DNA from: CAYMEK01 sp964389305
GTDB lineage: Bacteria; Spirochaetota; Spirochaetia; SZUA-6; DRHE01
Length of the DNA: 64,000 nt
Direction: 5' to 3'
Assembly (NCBI GenBank): GCA_964389305.1
Contig: CAYMEK010000014.1
Location: 10,790 to 74,789 of the forward strand
This document shows, one piece after another, positions 41,066 through 49,435 of the stretch (its first letter is position 1; each line of letters opens with the position of its first letter). Below the pieces are notes generated by a model, which saw only the letters and a list, made by a program, of their open reading frames with translations, did not search any database and was not told where the DNA came from. A program made the position numbers and the translations under genes.

Positions 41066-41824
41066 ATGGACAATGACGGCCCACCCGCCTTTCTCAAAGG
41101 TCTGATCATCGGCATAGCGGCTGCTGCAGTCTTGGGCGGCCTGCTGTTCTTTTTACTCTTTCCGCTGGCGCTCAAGCACAGGTCCTCCTGGCCGCTGGAG
41201 GACGCGATCGGAACAAACCGCGTGCTGGCCGCGATCCCCGCAGCGTACAAGCGGATGGAAAATCCGCTGACCGCCGATGTACGGACCACCTCCGAGGGAA
41301 GCACGGTTTATCTGGGCAACTGCTCTGTTTGCCACGGTCCGGAGGGAACCGGCGATTCACCCATAGGCCGAAACATGTACCCGCCGGCGGCGGACCTGAC
41401 CTCACAGAGGGTGATCGGCATGAAAGACGGTGAGATCGCCTGGATCGTCAAATCCGGGCTGTCCTTCGTGGGCATGCCGGCATTCCGGACAATTCTGTCG
41501 GACCGGCAGGTCTGGCTGGTGGTCATCTTTATACGAAGCCTCTATACTGCAGGCGCCGGTGCCGAGGCGCCCGCTCCCACGGTCGTATCCTCAAAGGATC
41601 TGGCCCGCGGAAGGGAGCTTTTCGCCGAGAAAGGGTGCGCGAACTGCCACGGCCGGAACGCCGAGGGCGGAGTCGGTCCGGCGCTCTCGGGAATCCCCCT
41701 TCCACTGGACTCTGTGCTGCGGAAAATACGTAGAGGAGGAGGAGGGATGCCGGCCTTCGACAAGGGCACGGTCTCCGACGCGGAGGCAGAACAGATCTAC
41801 CGGTGGCTGGAGAGCCGGCCTTAG
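41066..41824 (+). CDS. Membrane-anchored diheme c-type cytochrome
   Basis: A 252-residue protein with one N-terminal membrane anchor (about residues 10-36) and two cytochrome c domains in the periplasm. The heme sites are C86-S-V-C89-H90 and C191-A-N-C194-H195. Likely axial methionines are M137 (FVGMPAF) and M228 (GGGMPAF), both in the usual G-MPAF context. It probably shuttles electrons from a quinol oxidase or to a terminal oxidase. The gene begins 58 bases after nuoN on the same strand, so it may share the transcript. Confidence 0.9.
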   Translation: MDNDGPPAFLKGLIIGIAAAAVLGGLLFFLLFPLALKHRSSWPLEDAIGTNRVLAAIPAAYKRMENPLTADVRTTSEGSTVYLGNCSVCHGPEGTGDSPIGRNMYPPAADLTSQRVIGMKDGEIAWIVKSGLSFVGMPAFRTILSDRQVWLVVIFIRSLYTAGAGAEAPAPTVVSSKDLARGRELFAEKGCANCHGRNAEGGVGPALSGIPLPLDSVLRKIRRGGGGMPAFDKGTVSDAEAEQIYRWLESRP

Positions 41825-41922
41825 CCGGCGCAAGGCAAGAGGTATGGGAACGGGCGGGTGAACCCCGGCGCCCTCCGTTGACCCTTTATTCTCGCCGGGA
41901 TCGCTTACGAGGAGAGACAGAG

Positions 41923-42483
41923 ATGTTTATTGACTACGTGGCCCTGATGCTCGTCAATCTGTCGGCAAGCCTGATATTGCTCGCCCTGTTGGTGCTGAAA
42001 TTCCTGGATGCCGACAGCCGAAAAATGGCCCCCGGTTTTCTGGTAACCGGCTTCATAGCCGCGGCGACGGGCCTGTACATGATCTTTACCTGGCCGCTGC
42101 CGAGCAGCTACAATATAGCCTTTGGAGAGCCGTACGTCATGTTCGGTATTCTGATTTTTACGGTAGGGCTGGCTCTGGCCCGCGGATGGGACCTGCTGTC
42201 GCTGGCGATTTTCGCCGTGTTCGGGGGGCTGGCTTCCGTGGTGGTAGGCATCCGCATCGCCCAGCGCGGAATGACCGATTCTCCGCCGCTGGCCGCCGCG
42301 GGTTTTATTCTGACAGGGCTGGCGGGCGTTCTATCCCTGCCCCTATATGCGGCCAGAAACAGCAGGTTCCTCAGAGTGGTGCTGATTTTGCTGCTGGTGG
42401 CCGGCGCCGCAATCTGGGCCTTCATCGGTTTCGGAGCCTACTGGAAGCATCTGGAGAGCTTCGCCGGGTGGAAACCGGGATAG
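41923..42483 (+). CDS. DUF981-like integral membrane protein
   Basis: A 186-residue protein with about seven short membrane segments and hardly any loops. The start MFIDYVALMLVNLSASLILL and the segment FIAAATGLYMIFTWPLPSSY with FGEPYVMFGILIF match the DUF981 family as I know it. ATG 41923 follows an AGGAGAGA ribosome site. Function of the family is unknown. Here it stands between a cytochrome c and menA, which suggests a respiratory or quinone-linked role by association only. Confidence 0.7.
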   Translation: MFIDYVALMLVNLSASLILLALLVLKFLDADSRKMAPGFLVTGFIAAATGLYMIFTWPLPSSYNIAFGEPYVMFGILIFTVGLALARGWDLLSLAIFAVFGGLASVVVGIRIAQRGMTDSPPLAAAGFILTGLAGVLSLPLYAARNSRFLRVVLILLLVAGAAIWAFIGFGAYWKHLESFAGWKPG

Positions 42484-42511
42484 GAGACTGCGGATGCGTG
42501 TACTTTAGGTC

Positions 42512-43573
42512 ATGTCGAAAACACGCGCTTCGAAAGCGGAGGGTGGCCTGCCGCGGGCGGTGGTCTGGTGGCGGGCCTGCCGCTACCACTTCGTCCCCCC
42601 GAGTTTCCTGCCCGCGGCGCTGGGAGCTGTCATCGCCTGGGCCATAACGGGCAGCTTCTCCCTGGCCTGCTACCTGGTCGTAGTGCTGGCAACCACCATA
42701 AATCACATCGCCCTCAACATGACGGATGACTACTTCGACTACAAGCACTCGGTCGACGAAGCTCAACAGCAGGGTCCCAGTCCTTATTCCGGCGGCAGCG
42801 GTCTTTTGACCAGCGGGGAGCTCAGGCCTTCGCAGATGCGCCGTACTTTTACCGTCCTGTATCTGATAACGATCGCCGCCGGCTTGTTCCTCACGGCGAC
42901 CCGAGGTTGGCCGGTGCTAGCCTTCGGAGCGGTCGGCATGTTCTCGGCCTACTTCTACGCCGCTCCCCCCTTACGCTACGGTTACCACGGGTTCGGCGAG
43001 CTCTCCCAGCTCGTCAACTTCAGCTTAGTCATCGGTCTGGGTTCCTTCTACGTGCAGGCCCGGCAGCTTTCCTGGGAGGCGGCCTTCGCCCTGCTTCCGC
43101 TGGGGCTGATGATGTTCGCCATGATCACTATAAACGAAATCCCCGACGTGCGAAGCGACGGTAGAGCGGGCAAGCGTACTCTGGTGGTTCGCCTGGGACA
43201 GCGTCGGGGTGTCTGGCTGTACGGCGGCAGCATGGTCCTCGCCTACCTGACGGTCCTTTGCCCGCCCCTGGTGGGGCTTACCTCCTACTGGACGTACCTG
43301 GCGTTTCTTACATTGCCTTGGTTCATCAGGGCCTTCGCCGTGCTGCGCAGGAACTACAGGGAGCCTGTTGCCATGGCCCCGGCGAATATGCTGACCATCC
43401 GCATCCACAACCTGACCGGAATCCTGCTGGTCGTCGCCTACGTCGTTCGGGGAGCCATGCTGCGGAGCGGCCTGATTCGGATGGTGATTCCCCTGGCCGT
43501 ACTCCTGCTGCTTTACCTGCCCGTAGCCCTGGCTCAGTTCGTCCCGCGCACGCAGGCGGGCGGAGGGAAGTGA
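42512..43573 (+). CDS. menA: UbiA-family prenyltransferase, probably MenA
   Basis: A 353-residue UbiA-superfamily enzyme with about nine membrane segments. It should attach the polyprenyl chain to 1,4-dihydroxy-2-naphthoate. The first Asp-rich motif is NMTDDYFDYKHSVD, with the Gly-rich loop SPYSGGSGLLTSGEL after it. The second motif is NEIPDVRSDGRAGKRTLVVR. These are closer to MenA than UbiA (ubiquinone) patterns. It fits with MenG at 23480 and the complex I operon just upstream. Confidence 0.85.
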   Translation: MSKTRASKAEGGLPRAVVWWRACRYHFVPPSFLPAALGAVIAWAITGSFSLACYLVVVLATTINHIALNMTDDYFDYKHSVDEAQQQGPSPYSGGSGLLTSGELRPSQMRRTFTVLYLITIAAGLFLTATRGWPVLAFGAVGMFSAYFYAAPPLRYGYHGFGELSQLVNFSLVIGLGSFYVQARQLSWEAAFALLPLGLMMFAMITINEIPDVRSDGRAGKRTLVVRLGQRRGVWLYGGSMVLAYLTVLCPPLVGLTSYWTYLAFLTLPWFIRAFAVLRRNYREPVAMAPANMLTIRIHNLTGILLVVAYVVRGAMLRSGLIRMVIPLAVLLLLYLPVALAQFVPRTQAGGGK

Positions 43574-43617
43574 CAGTAAAAGCTAAAACCGGCGCTGACC
43601 GAGGCGTAGCTCAGTGA

Positions 43618-44172
43618 TCAGGATTTGAGCATGAGGCGGAACGAAAACGGCGCTTCCTGGTTCTCCGGCTTCGGGTTCAGTTTGTACTTGTCTATGAAGG
43701 TGTACACTTTATCCGGCTTTACAAAAGCTTCCAGGTTCTCCCTCTTGACCCATATCCAGTCGGCCGGAGTATCCTGGCGCCTCTGATCGGCGGCAGCGAA
43801 ATACCACCCTCGTTTTAGCTCTTCGGGCGTCAATTTCAGCGTGGAAGTCGAAGGCGGTGGCACATACCCGGGATCCTTGGCATAACCGCTGAAATCCGAA
43901 GGATTAATACGGATGCGATAATTGTATTTGGTCTTTCCGATGATTATGGTGTTGAAACAACCGGGCAGCTCCCTGCCCCGAAAGAAAAGGTGACCCGCTC
44001 TTCCCTCGTTTTCGGTGTGCGGTTTGGTGATATTTACTCTGTATTTCCACCTGCCTGCGGCGTCCGGGTGCTCGACGGTCTCTATGGTGAGACAGCTCAC
44101 GGCCGAGAAGGACAGGAGTAAAATTGCGAAGATACCCAGCAACTTGTAGGTGTGGCCTTCAGATAGCTTCAT
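43618..44172 (-). CDS. Putative lipoprotein, function unknown
   Basis: A 184-residue exported protein. A hydrophobic stretch (LLGIFAILLLSFSAVSC) ends in a relaxed lipobox with Cys at about residue 27. The mature protein is Lys/Glu/Pro-rich with short strands (WKYRVNITKP, YRIRINPSDFSGYAKDPGYV) and a KRGWYFAAADQRR patch. I recognise no family. The gene is more AT-rich than the operons around it and is the downstream member of a three-gene block on the minus strand, separated from its neighbour by 129 bases. Confidence 0.65.
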   Translation of the reverse strand: MKLSEGHTYKLLGIFAILLLSFSAVSCLTIETVEHPDAAGRWKYRVNITKPHTENEGRAGHLFFRGRELPGCFNTIIIGKTKYNYRIRINPSDFSGYAKDPGYVPPPSTSTLKLTPEELKRGWYFAAADQRRQDTPADWIWVKRENLEAFVKPDKVYTFIDKYKLNPKPENQEAPFSFRLMLKS

Positions 44173-44301
44173 AATCTTAATATAAGCATATTTTCGTGCC
44201 GGTCAAACAGGAAGTATCGTTACCGCCACAGCAGGGTCCGCCCGTATCGTCGAGCTGGTGAGGATCTTGGCGCTGATCTCCCCGCCGAGCCTCGGGGGAT
44301 C

Positions 44302-44853
44302 TCAGGATTTCCAGAGATGAAAATTTTTATAAGTACTTAAAAACTCTCGTATCCGCGTATAGTCATCTTCGTGCAGTTCTACAAAATGAACGGCGATCGA
44401 GGTGTCGTATAATTGACTCGTGGATTCCAGTAAAATTATCACGATCTTGCAGGGAAAAATAGTTACTTTCCCCTTTTCGAGCTTCAGATACTGGTTTATT
44501 CTCAGCTCTCTGGTCCAATTATCCACGAAGCCGATGGACGAATACTGTTTCAACAGATATTCACCCTCATCCCAGTTCGCAAATACAGGCCTTACGATCT
44601 TATACGGATCACTCGAGTCGATGTTGAAATACTTCCGATCCCCGGTTTGCACATGTTCCAAGGTAATCCGATACCCGAAAGAGATATCTCTTGAAGGTGC
44701 TATCTGGGTATCCAGATAGACAACCGGCACAACAAATAGGAAGTCCTCATCGTTCCAGGGTTTCGGAAATGATTCGCACCCCATAAGCATGAGTGCTAAG
44801 AACAGCAGCGCAACGGTAAATCCGGTTTTTTTGATACAATCCCGCTTAGGCAT
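44302..44853 (-). CDS. Putative lipoprotein, function unknown
   Basis: A 183-residue protein with a lipoprotein signal (FTVALLFLALMLMGCESFPK, Cys at about residue 25). The mature part has alternating strands (FVVPVVYLDTQI, YRITLEHVQTGDRKYFNIDS, FPCKIVIILLESTSQ) and resembles an immunoglobulin-like or beta-sandwich fold by eye only. ATG 44853 is chosen: it overlaps the stop of the protease gene (TGATG) and lies 5 bases after AAGGAG. It is translationally coupled to the protease, which suggests the two act together at the envelope. Confidence 0.7.
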   Translation of the reverse strand: MPKRDCIKKTGFTVALLFLALMLMGCESFPKPWNDEDFLFVVPVVYLDTQIAPSRDISFGYRITLEHVQTGDRKYFNIDSSDPYKIVRPVFANWDEGEYLLKQYSSIGFVDNWTRELRINQYLKLEKGKVTIFPCKIVIILLESTSQLYDTSIAVHFVELHEDDYTRIREFLSTYKNFHLWKS

Positions 44854-45773
44854 CATTGCTCCTTTAGAATATCCTCTCTGCCGATACTTTTCAGCCAATC
44901 GATGAGCTTTTGCGATCTGATAGCAAAGTAGATATCGTCGGCCTCCTGTAGTTTGCCGACATTGATTCCGATAAGCTGTCCTTGGGAGTTCAAGAGGGGG
45001 CCTCCGGAGTTCCCGAGATTGACAGCTGCCGTATGCTGAATATCCCATTTATCATCTCTGATCGCTGAAATGATGCCGTCGGTAATGGAGGACTTGAAAT
45101 CATTCAGAAACTGACTAAAAACACTCTGAAGGGGATAACCGATGGAAACGACTTTCTGGTTCGGCTTCAAGCTCACCTCGCGGGTCAACGCGATGGTTGC
45201 CAGCTCCTGATCAGCTTCGATTTTCAATAAAGCCAGGTCCAGCTCATCGTTCTCAGCGATGATCTCGGCGATATACTCTTTCCCGGTATCCGTGATAATG
45301 CTGATGTAAATATCGGACTTCCTGGCGATTTTCCGGTATTCCTTGAGTATTCTGTTGAGCTCAGAACTGGTGAGATAGCCGGGGGTGAGATGCTTTCCGA
45401 CGTAGCTGGCAAAATAATACAGGGACCAATACTCTACCTGCTCCTTGGGGATATGCTTTAGCACATGAAAAGCCGTCACCAGGTAGCCATCCGCTGTTAT
45501 GGCAAACGCGGTTCCGCTGGCAATAGGGAAATACTGGTCAAGTACTTCGCGATCCATTGCATCTTCCAATTTCTCGAACAGCTCGATGTGTTTCACCTGC
45601 GCCCTGGGTATTTGTATAGACTGGCTGACCAACATAACAGCCTTTTGATGAGTCAGAAAAACGTCTTTTTCCTTCTGCGATTCTTGGGAAAAGGCGCAAA
45701 GCGACACAAGCATGAGCAACAAAAGCTCCATCACGCACGAGCTGCGCGGCTTTCTCGCCAGTAAATATTTCAT
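44853..45773 (-). CDS. Exported trypsin-like (DegP-fold) serine protease
   Basis: A 306-residue S1-family protease without a PDZ domain. The signal peptide includes MELLLLMLVSLCAFS. The catalytic triad is visible: His in GYLVTAFHVLKH, Asp in ENDELDLALLKIE and Ser in NLGNSGGPLLNSQGQLIGIN. VVSIGYPLQ is the usual oxyanion-side strand. Length between His and Asp is longer than in DegP, filled by a helical insert (LNRILKEYRKIARKSDIYIS). The ATG at 45773 lies only 6 bases after a consensus -10, so its mRNA is probably leaderless. It forms an operon with the overlapping lipoprotein gene. Confidence 0.9.
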   Translation of the reverse strand: MKYLLARKPRSSCVMELLLLMLVSLCAFSQESQKEKDVFLTHQKAVMLVSQSIQIPRAQVKHIELFEKLEDAMDREVLDQYFPIASGTAFAITADGYLVTAFHVLKHIPKEQVEYWSLYYFASYVGKHLTPGYLTSSELNRILKEYRKIARKSDIYISIITDTGKEYIAEIIAENDELDLALLKIEADQELATIALTREVSLKPNQKVVSIGYPLQSVFSQFLNDFKSSITDGIISAIRDDKWDIQHTAAVNLGNSGGPLLNSQGQLIGINVGKLQEADDIYFAIRSQKLIDWLKSIGREDILKEQ

Positions 45774-45779
45774 ACTTAA

Positions 45780-45808
45780 ATTATAGGGGGCGCTGACAGT
45801 ACTGTCAA
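45780..45808 (-). promoter_or_regulatory. Perfect consensus sigma-70 promoter with leaderless start
   Basis: On the minus strand TTGACA (45808-45803), exactly 17 bases, then TATAAT (45785-45780), a full match to consensus. The ATG of the protease begins 6 bases after the -10, so transcription should start at or next to the first codon. A perfect 14-base palindrome overlaps the -35. Confidence 0.85.
45794..45807. promoter_or_regulatory. Perfect 14-base palindrome, candidate operator
   Basis: TGACAGTACTGTCA reads the same on both strands. It covers five bases of the -35 box and the adjoining spacer of the consensus promoter for the protease operon. Such a strong promoter would be expected to need a repressor, and this is the natural binding site. 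The repressor is not identified. Confidence 0.55.
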
Positions 45809-45825
45809 ATCCGATCGATAGTACT

Positions 45826-47199
45826 TCAGAACTCGAAGCTCACCTGCGCCGTGGCGCTCAGGGCGTTGTCGCCGGTGAAGAGGGTGAACTCCTTGCCCTC
45901 GCCGCCCCCATTGTAGGCCAGGGTGAAGCTGAAGGGGATGAAGCCCGGGATGTCGAAGGCCCCCTTGAGTCTCACCGTGCCGGAGAGGTCGGAGAAGTTC
46001 ATGAATCCGGAGAGGGTCCCGTCGAGGAAAGTGCCGATCAGGTCCGTCCTCGTAATCGCGGCGTAGGCGTACATCCGGCCCACGTAAAAGGGGATGTACC
46101 CGGCGGCGTAGAAGTCTGTTGGGCTCAGAGTCGAGTAGGCGGCGTTGTCCTCCTGTCCCGCTGAGTTGTAGAAGAACTCGCCCTGTATGGTCCAGTTCTT
46201 GAGCTCTCCGAGGGTCCGCTGGAATCCGGTCGAGATCGCGCAGCTGAAATCGTACGATTCGTAGGGAAAGGCCATGGCCAGCTCCCCGTAGACGTCGGTA
46301 GCGAGAGCTCTTCCGGAGAAATCGAAGCCGTAGCGGTTCTGGATTGCCGCCCCCAGGTAGGAGGTCAGCCCGAACTCGAAGCCCAGGGCGGTCAGGTCCC
46401 CCCGGATCCCGAAGTTGGTCTGCTCGAAGAGGTTGCCCACTACGAAATCGCCGCTCCCCGGCGGGGTCTCGACCACGGTGTCGGCGAAGTCCGTAAACAG
46501 GAACAGGTTGGCGCTTTTCAGGGGCAGGTGCAGCCGGACCCCCGGCTTGCCCACCCGCAGATCGTAGGTGGCCGTAGGATCGAGCCGCTCCCGGTTGATG
46601 AAGTCCACCGGGGTCCAGATCACCGAAGGGCCCCAGGCGATCAGCTGGTTGCCGACCCGAAAGAACAGGACCTTGGCCGCGTCGAAGCTCAGGTAGAACT
46701 CCGACAGGGCGAAGGTGTTGGCAAACAAGTCCTCCCCGGGCAGGGAGAAGGCCACGGTCCCGTACTCGCCCGCGAGCAGGGTATGGCCGAAGTTGTAGCC
46801 CAGGTACAGGGCGCCGTAGCTCGGGACGCTGAGTCGCACGAAGGCCTTACCCGCGAAGTCCGCCGAGGCGGTGTAGCCGTCGAAGGCGGCGGTGGTGCCC
46901 AGGGAGCCCCGGGACAGAAAGACCCCGCCGAACAGGTACTCGAGCTTATTCTTTTGCTCCTCCTGCTTACTTTCCTGGACGGCCTGGTCGAAGGCGTCGG
47001 ACTGAAAGATGTCCGCTTCCGAGAAGCCCGAGCCTTCGCCGCCCCCGGCCGCAGACTCCGAACCGGCCGCGGACCCCGAATCGGCCGAGGACGCCGAATC
47101 AGTCGGGGTCCCGGAGGCGTCCTGAGCGGCGAGGCCCGCTCCGGCCAGGGCCGACAGGGCCAGGGCAGCGGCGATGAGGATCCTGGTGCTTATCGTCAT
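45826..47199 (-). CDS. Outer membrane beta-barrel protein of the LolA-like/ABC operon
   Basis: A 457-residue exported protein. ATG 47199 is preceded by GGAAGGAG and opens the signal peptide MTISTRILIAAALALSALAG. A Ser/Ala/Gly-rich linker follows (about 25-60), then a barrel-like C-terminal 370 residues: alternating strands with many Phe, Tyr and Gly (FVRLSVPSYGALYLGYNFGH, FELGLTSY-type strands, SYDFSCAISTGFQRTLGE) and a terminal Phe (AQVSFEF), as required for BAM recognition. The family is not identified with certainty. Being last in an operon with a LolA-like protein and an FtsX-type ABC exporter suggests it is the outer-membrane partner of that export system. Confidence 0.75.
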   Translation of the reverse strand: MTISTRILIAAALALSALAGAGLAAQDASGTPTDSASSADSGSAAGSESAAGGGEGSGFSEADIFQSDAFDQAVQESKQEEQKNKLEYLFGGVFLSRGSLGTTAAFDGYTASADFAGKAFVRLSVPSYGALYLGYNFGHTLLAGEYGTVAFSLPGEDLFANTFALSEFYLSFDAAKVLFFRVGNQLIAWGPSVIWTPVDFINRERLDPTATYDLRVGKPGVRLHLPLKSANLFLFTDFADTVVETPPGSGDFVVGNLFEQTNFGIRGDLTALGFEFGLTSYLGAAIQNRYGFDFSGRALATDVYGELAMAFPYESYDFSCAISTGFQRTLGELKNWTIQGEFFYNSAGQEDNAAYSTLSPTDFYAAGYIPFYVGRMYAYAAITRTDLIGTFLDGTLSGFMNFSDLSGTVRLKGAFDIPGFIPFSFTLAYNGGGEGKEFTLFTGDNALSATAQVSFEF

Positions 47200-47225
47200 G
47201 GCTGACTCCTTCCGTGCTTTGGGCA

Positions 47226-48083
47226 CTAGCGGGATTGCTCCTCCAGGAAGGCCTTGGAGAAGACGTAATCCGGGATCGGGGTGGTGGCGATGTTCTCGTT
47301 GGTCAGGAAGGTCTGCTGGCCCTGCTCCAGGTTGTTCACAGCCAGGAACTTGCTGAAGATGACCTTGTTCGGCGCCACGGTGGCGTAGTCCACGTAGTAG
47401 AAGGTGCGCAGCAGAGTTTCCGAAACACTGAAGTTCTCGACCTTGACCGGCAGCCCGTCGGTCTTGCGGAAGTACCACTTTTGGACCGGAAAGGACACAT
47501 CCAGCTGCTTGGCGTCCAGGCGTACCACGTCGCACTCCCACTTGGCCACCGCGGCGGTGCCCGTGTAGCCGACCCAGTACTGGTCCAGGGTCTTGGGCTG
47601 GCCGAACAGATCGGTCCGCACGTCCGTCGAGCCCACGTCGTCCTTGCGGTTGCGGTACACGAACTCCCGGGTGGAGGGCAGGTACAGGTACAGGTCGTCC
47701 CCTCTTCGGTAGTAGCCCTTTCCCTTCTCGCTGTCCGGGTACTGAAAGATCAGGGTGAAGGTGTCGGCGGCGTCCCGGCGGTAGACCTTGACCTGGAGAA
47801 CCCGGTCGGCTTCGCCTTTCTTCTTCTGTACCAGGGTGAAGGTGGTGGTCACGTCCAGTCCCCTGAGGTTGGTCATGGCTTCGTAGCTCTCCACGAGCTT
47901 GACGGCCCGGGGGTCGTTCTGGCCGGCCTGCTGGGCCGTAAGCGGGGTCAGCGTCCCGATCGCGAGTGTCGCGGCCAGGAACAGGGCGGCGAGGGCCGGA
48001 GATGTCGGGCGGGTGACCCAGCGGGCGAGGAATCGCAAGGCAAGCCCGGCGGAGCTCCGCGCGGGCGGATTGGTGAGTTTCAT
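47226..48083 (-). CDS. LolA-like outer membrane lipoprotein-sorting protein
   Basis: A 285-residue periplasmic protein with a signal sequence (long basic N-region, hydrophobic core LAALFLAATLAIG, cleavage near LTAQQ). The mature part matches the LolA-like family annotated as 'outer membrane lipoprotein-sorting protein': VKLVESYEAMTNLRGLDVTT, FTLIFQYPDSEKGKGYYRRG, DLYLYLPSTREFVYRNRKDD, and WYFRKTDGLPVKVENF. This is the version that usually sits with FtsX-type permeases. It probably carries a hydrophobic ligand across the periplasm. It lies between the permease genes and the barrel gene. Confidence 0.85.
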   Translation of the reverse strand: MKLTNPPARSSAGLALRFLARWVTRPTSPALAALFLAATLAIGTLTPLTAQQAGQNDPRAVKLVESYEAMTNLRGLDVTTTFTLVQKKKGEADRVLQVKVYRRDAADTFTLIFQYPDSEKGKGYYRRGDDLYLYLPSTREFVYRNRKDDVGSTDVRTDLFGQPKTLDQYWVGYTGTAAVAKWECDVVRLDAKQLDVSFPVQKWYFRKTDGLPVKVENFSVSETLLRTFYYVDYATVAPNKVIFSKFLAVNNLEQGQQTFLTNENIATTPIPDYVFSKAFLEEQSR

Positions 48084-48095
48084 CTTTGCTCTCCT

Positions 48096-49421
48096 TCAGA
48101 ATACTTTGGTCAGGGCCTCGACCGGCCGGATCCTCCCGCCCCGGCGGGCCGGGAAGAATGAGAACAGGGCCGAGAAGCCGGTGATCAGGGCGATGATCAT
48201 GACTATGTCGACGAACCGCGGGACGAGCATCAGGTGACCCTGGCTCAGGAACAGGGCGGCGTTCCCAGACAGGGGCAGCTCGATCACGAAGCGCAGGAGC
48301 GCTACTACCCCCAGGGCAACCCCTGTGCCGATCAGGGAGAAGATCAGGGCCAGCAAGATGCTTTCGAGCATGAACAGCCCGGTGACGCCCGCCGCCTCCA
48401 TGCCGATGGTGCGCATGGTCCCGATCTCCCGCAGGCGCTCGTTGATGCTCATACGCAGGTTGATGAAGATCGACACCGCGATGATGAACAACATGATGGC
48501 GGCGATCAGGGTGCCGACTCCGTTCACCGCGTTCAGGATGTTGCGGACCAGCCCCAGGACCTCGTCGATGGTCGCCAGGGTCAGCTGCACCCGGTCGCGG
48601 CCCTCCTTGTCCACTTCGTAGCGTGGGGAGGCCGCGGTGATGGCGGCCACCGCTTCGTTGTCGTTCTTGGGCTTGGAGACCTCGAAGCCCGCAGCCTCCA
48701 GGGGTGCGATCAGCCGGTCGCGCTTCTCGCCGATGCCCTTGGTGGAGGGCAGGTACACGTAGAGGGTGGAGGCGGCGTCCTGCGGGGCCAGGTCCAGGGT
48801 GCGCAGGAACTGGAAGTGGGCCAGGACCTGGTTCTGGATGAAGAAGTTGTTGGTGGTGTAGATCCCTTTGATTTTCAGGACCCCGGTGTTGAAGGCCCCG
48901 AAGCGGGTGCGGGTGGAGATCAGCACCTCGTCGTCGTAGGCCAGGCCGAAATACTCCGCGGTGGCCTGAGGCATGACCACCCCGTTCGGGCTGTCCACGA
49001 ACCTCTGCCAGTCCCCGGCCAGGAAGGTGATCTGGTCTCGAAAGCCTTCCTCCAGGCTCGTGTCGATCCCGACGAAGGACAGGCGCTTGGACAGCCCCTT
49101 GTAGTACACGGCCGAGCTGATCAGGTAGCGGGGCAGCACCTGGGTGTCGGGGCCCAGGGTCCGGCGGATCGTGGTGATGATCTGCGGGGTGCGAAGCAGT
49201 CCGTTGTACACCCGGCCGGAGACGATATATTGGCCGGAAACTGTGATGTGCCCGGCAGAGGATCGCACCAGGTTAGAGGTGATGTTGACCCGGGCCCCTT
49301 GAGAGAAGGAGAACAGCAACACCAGGATGAAGGTCACGATCGCGTAGTTGACACCCAGGGTGAAGCTGCGTTTTTTCTGACGGAAGATGTTTTTCAGGGC
49401 CATGCGAAACAGCATGCTCAT
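48096..49421 (-). CDS. FtsX-family ABC transporter permease (second of two)
   Basis: A 441-residue permease of the MacB/LolC type. One N-terminal membrane segment (LGVNYAIVTFILVLLFSFS) is followed by a periplasmic domain of about 220 residues and three C-terminal segments. The FtsX signature is INERLREIGTMRTIGMEAAG preceded by LIAAIMLFIIAVSIFINLRM. It pairs with the permease at 49436 and the ATPase at 50856, like LolC with LolE. The end RRGGRIRPVEALTKVF is the usual family terminus. Confidence 0.9.
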   Translation of the reverse strand: MSMLFRMALKNIFRQKKRSFTLGVNYAIVTFILVLLFSFSQGARVNITSNLVRSSAGHITVSGQYIVSGRVYNGLLRTPQIITTIRRTLGPDTQVLPRYLISSAVYYKGLSKRLSFVGIDTSLEEGFRDQITFLAGDWQRFVDSPNGVVMPQATAEYFGLAYDDEVLISTRTRFGAFNTGVLKIKGIYTTNNFFIQNQVLAHFQFLRTLDLAPQDAASTLYVYLPSTKGIGEKRDRLIAPLEAAGFEVSKPKNDNEAVAAITAASPRYEVDKEGRDRVQLTLATIDEVLGLVRNILNAVNGVGTLIAAIMLFIIAVSIFINLRMSINERLREIGTMRTIGMEAAGVTGLFMLESILLALIFSLIGTGVALGVVALLRFVIELPLSGNAALFLSQGHLMLVPRFVDIVMIIALITGFSALFSFFPARRGGRIRPVEALTKVF

Positions 49422-49435
49422 GGCGACTCCTTCAG

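Noticed and set aside
43598..43640. tRNA-like string GGCGTAGCTCAGTGAT at the end of menA
   Set aside because: It resembles a D-arm start, but no anticodon stem or matching T arm follows within 80 bases.
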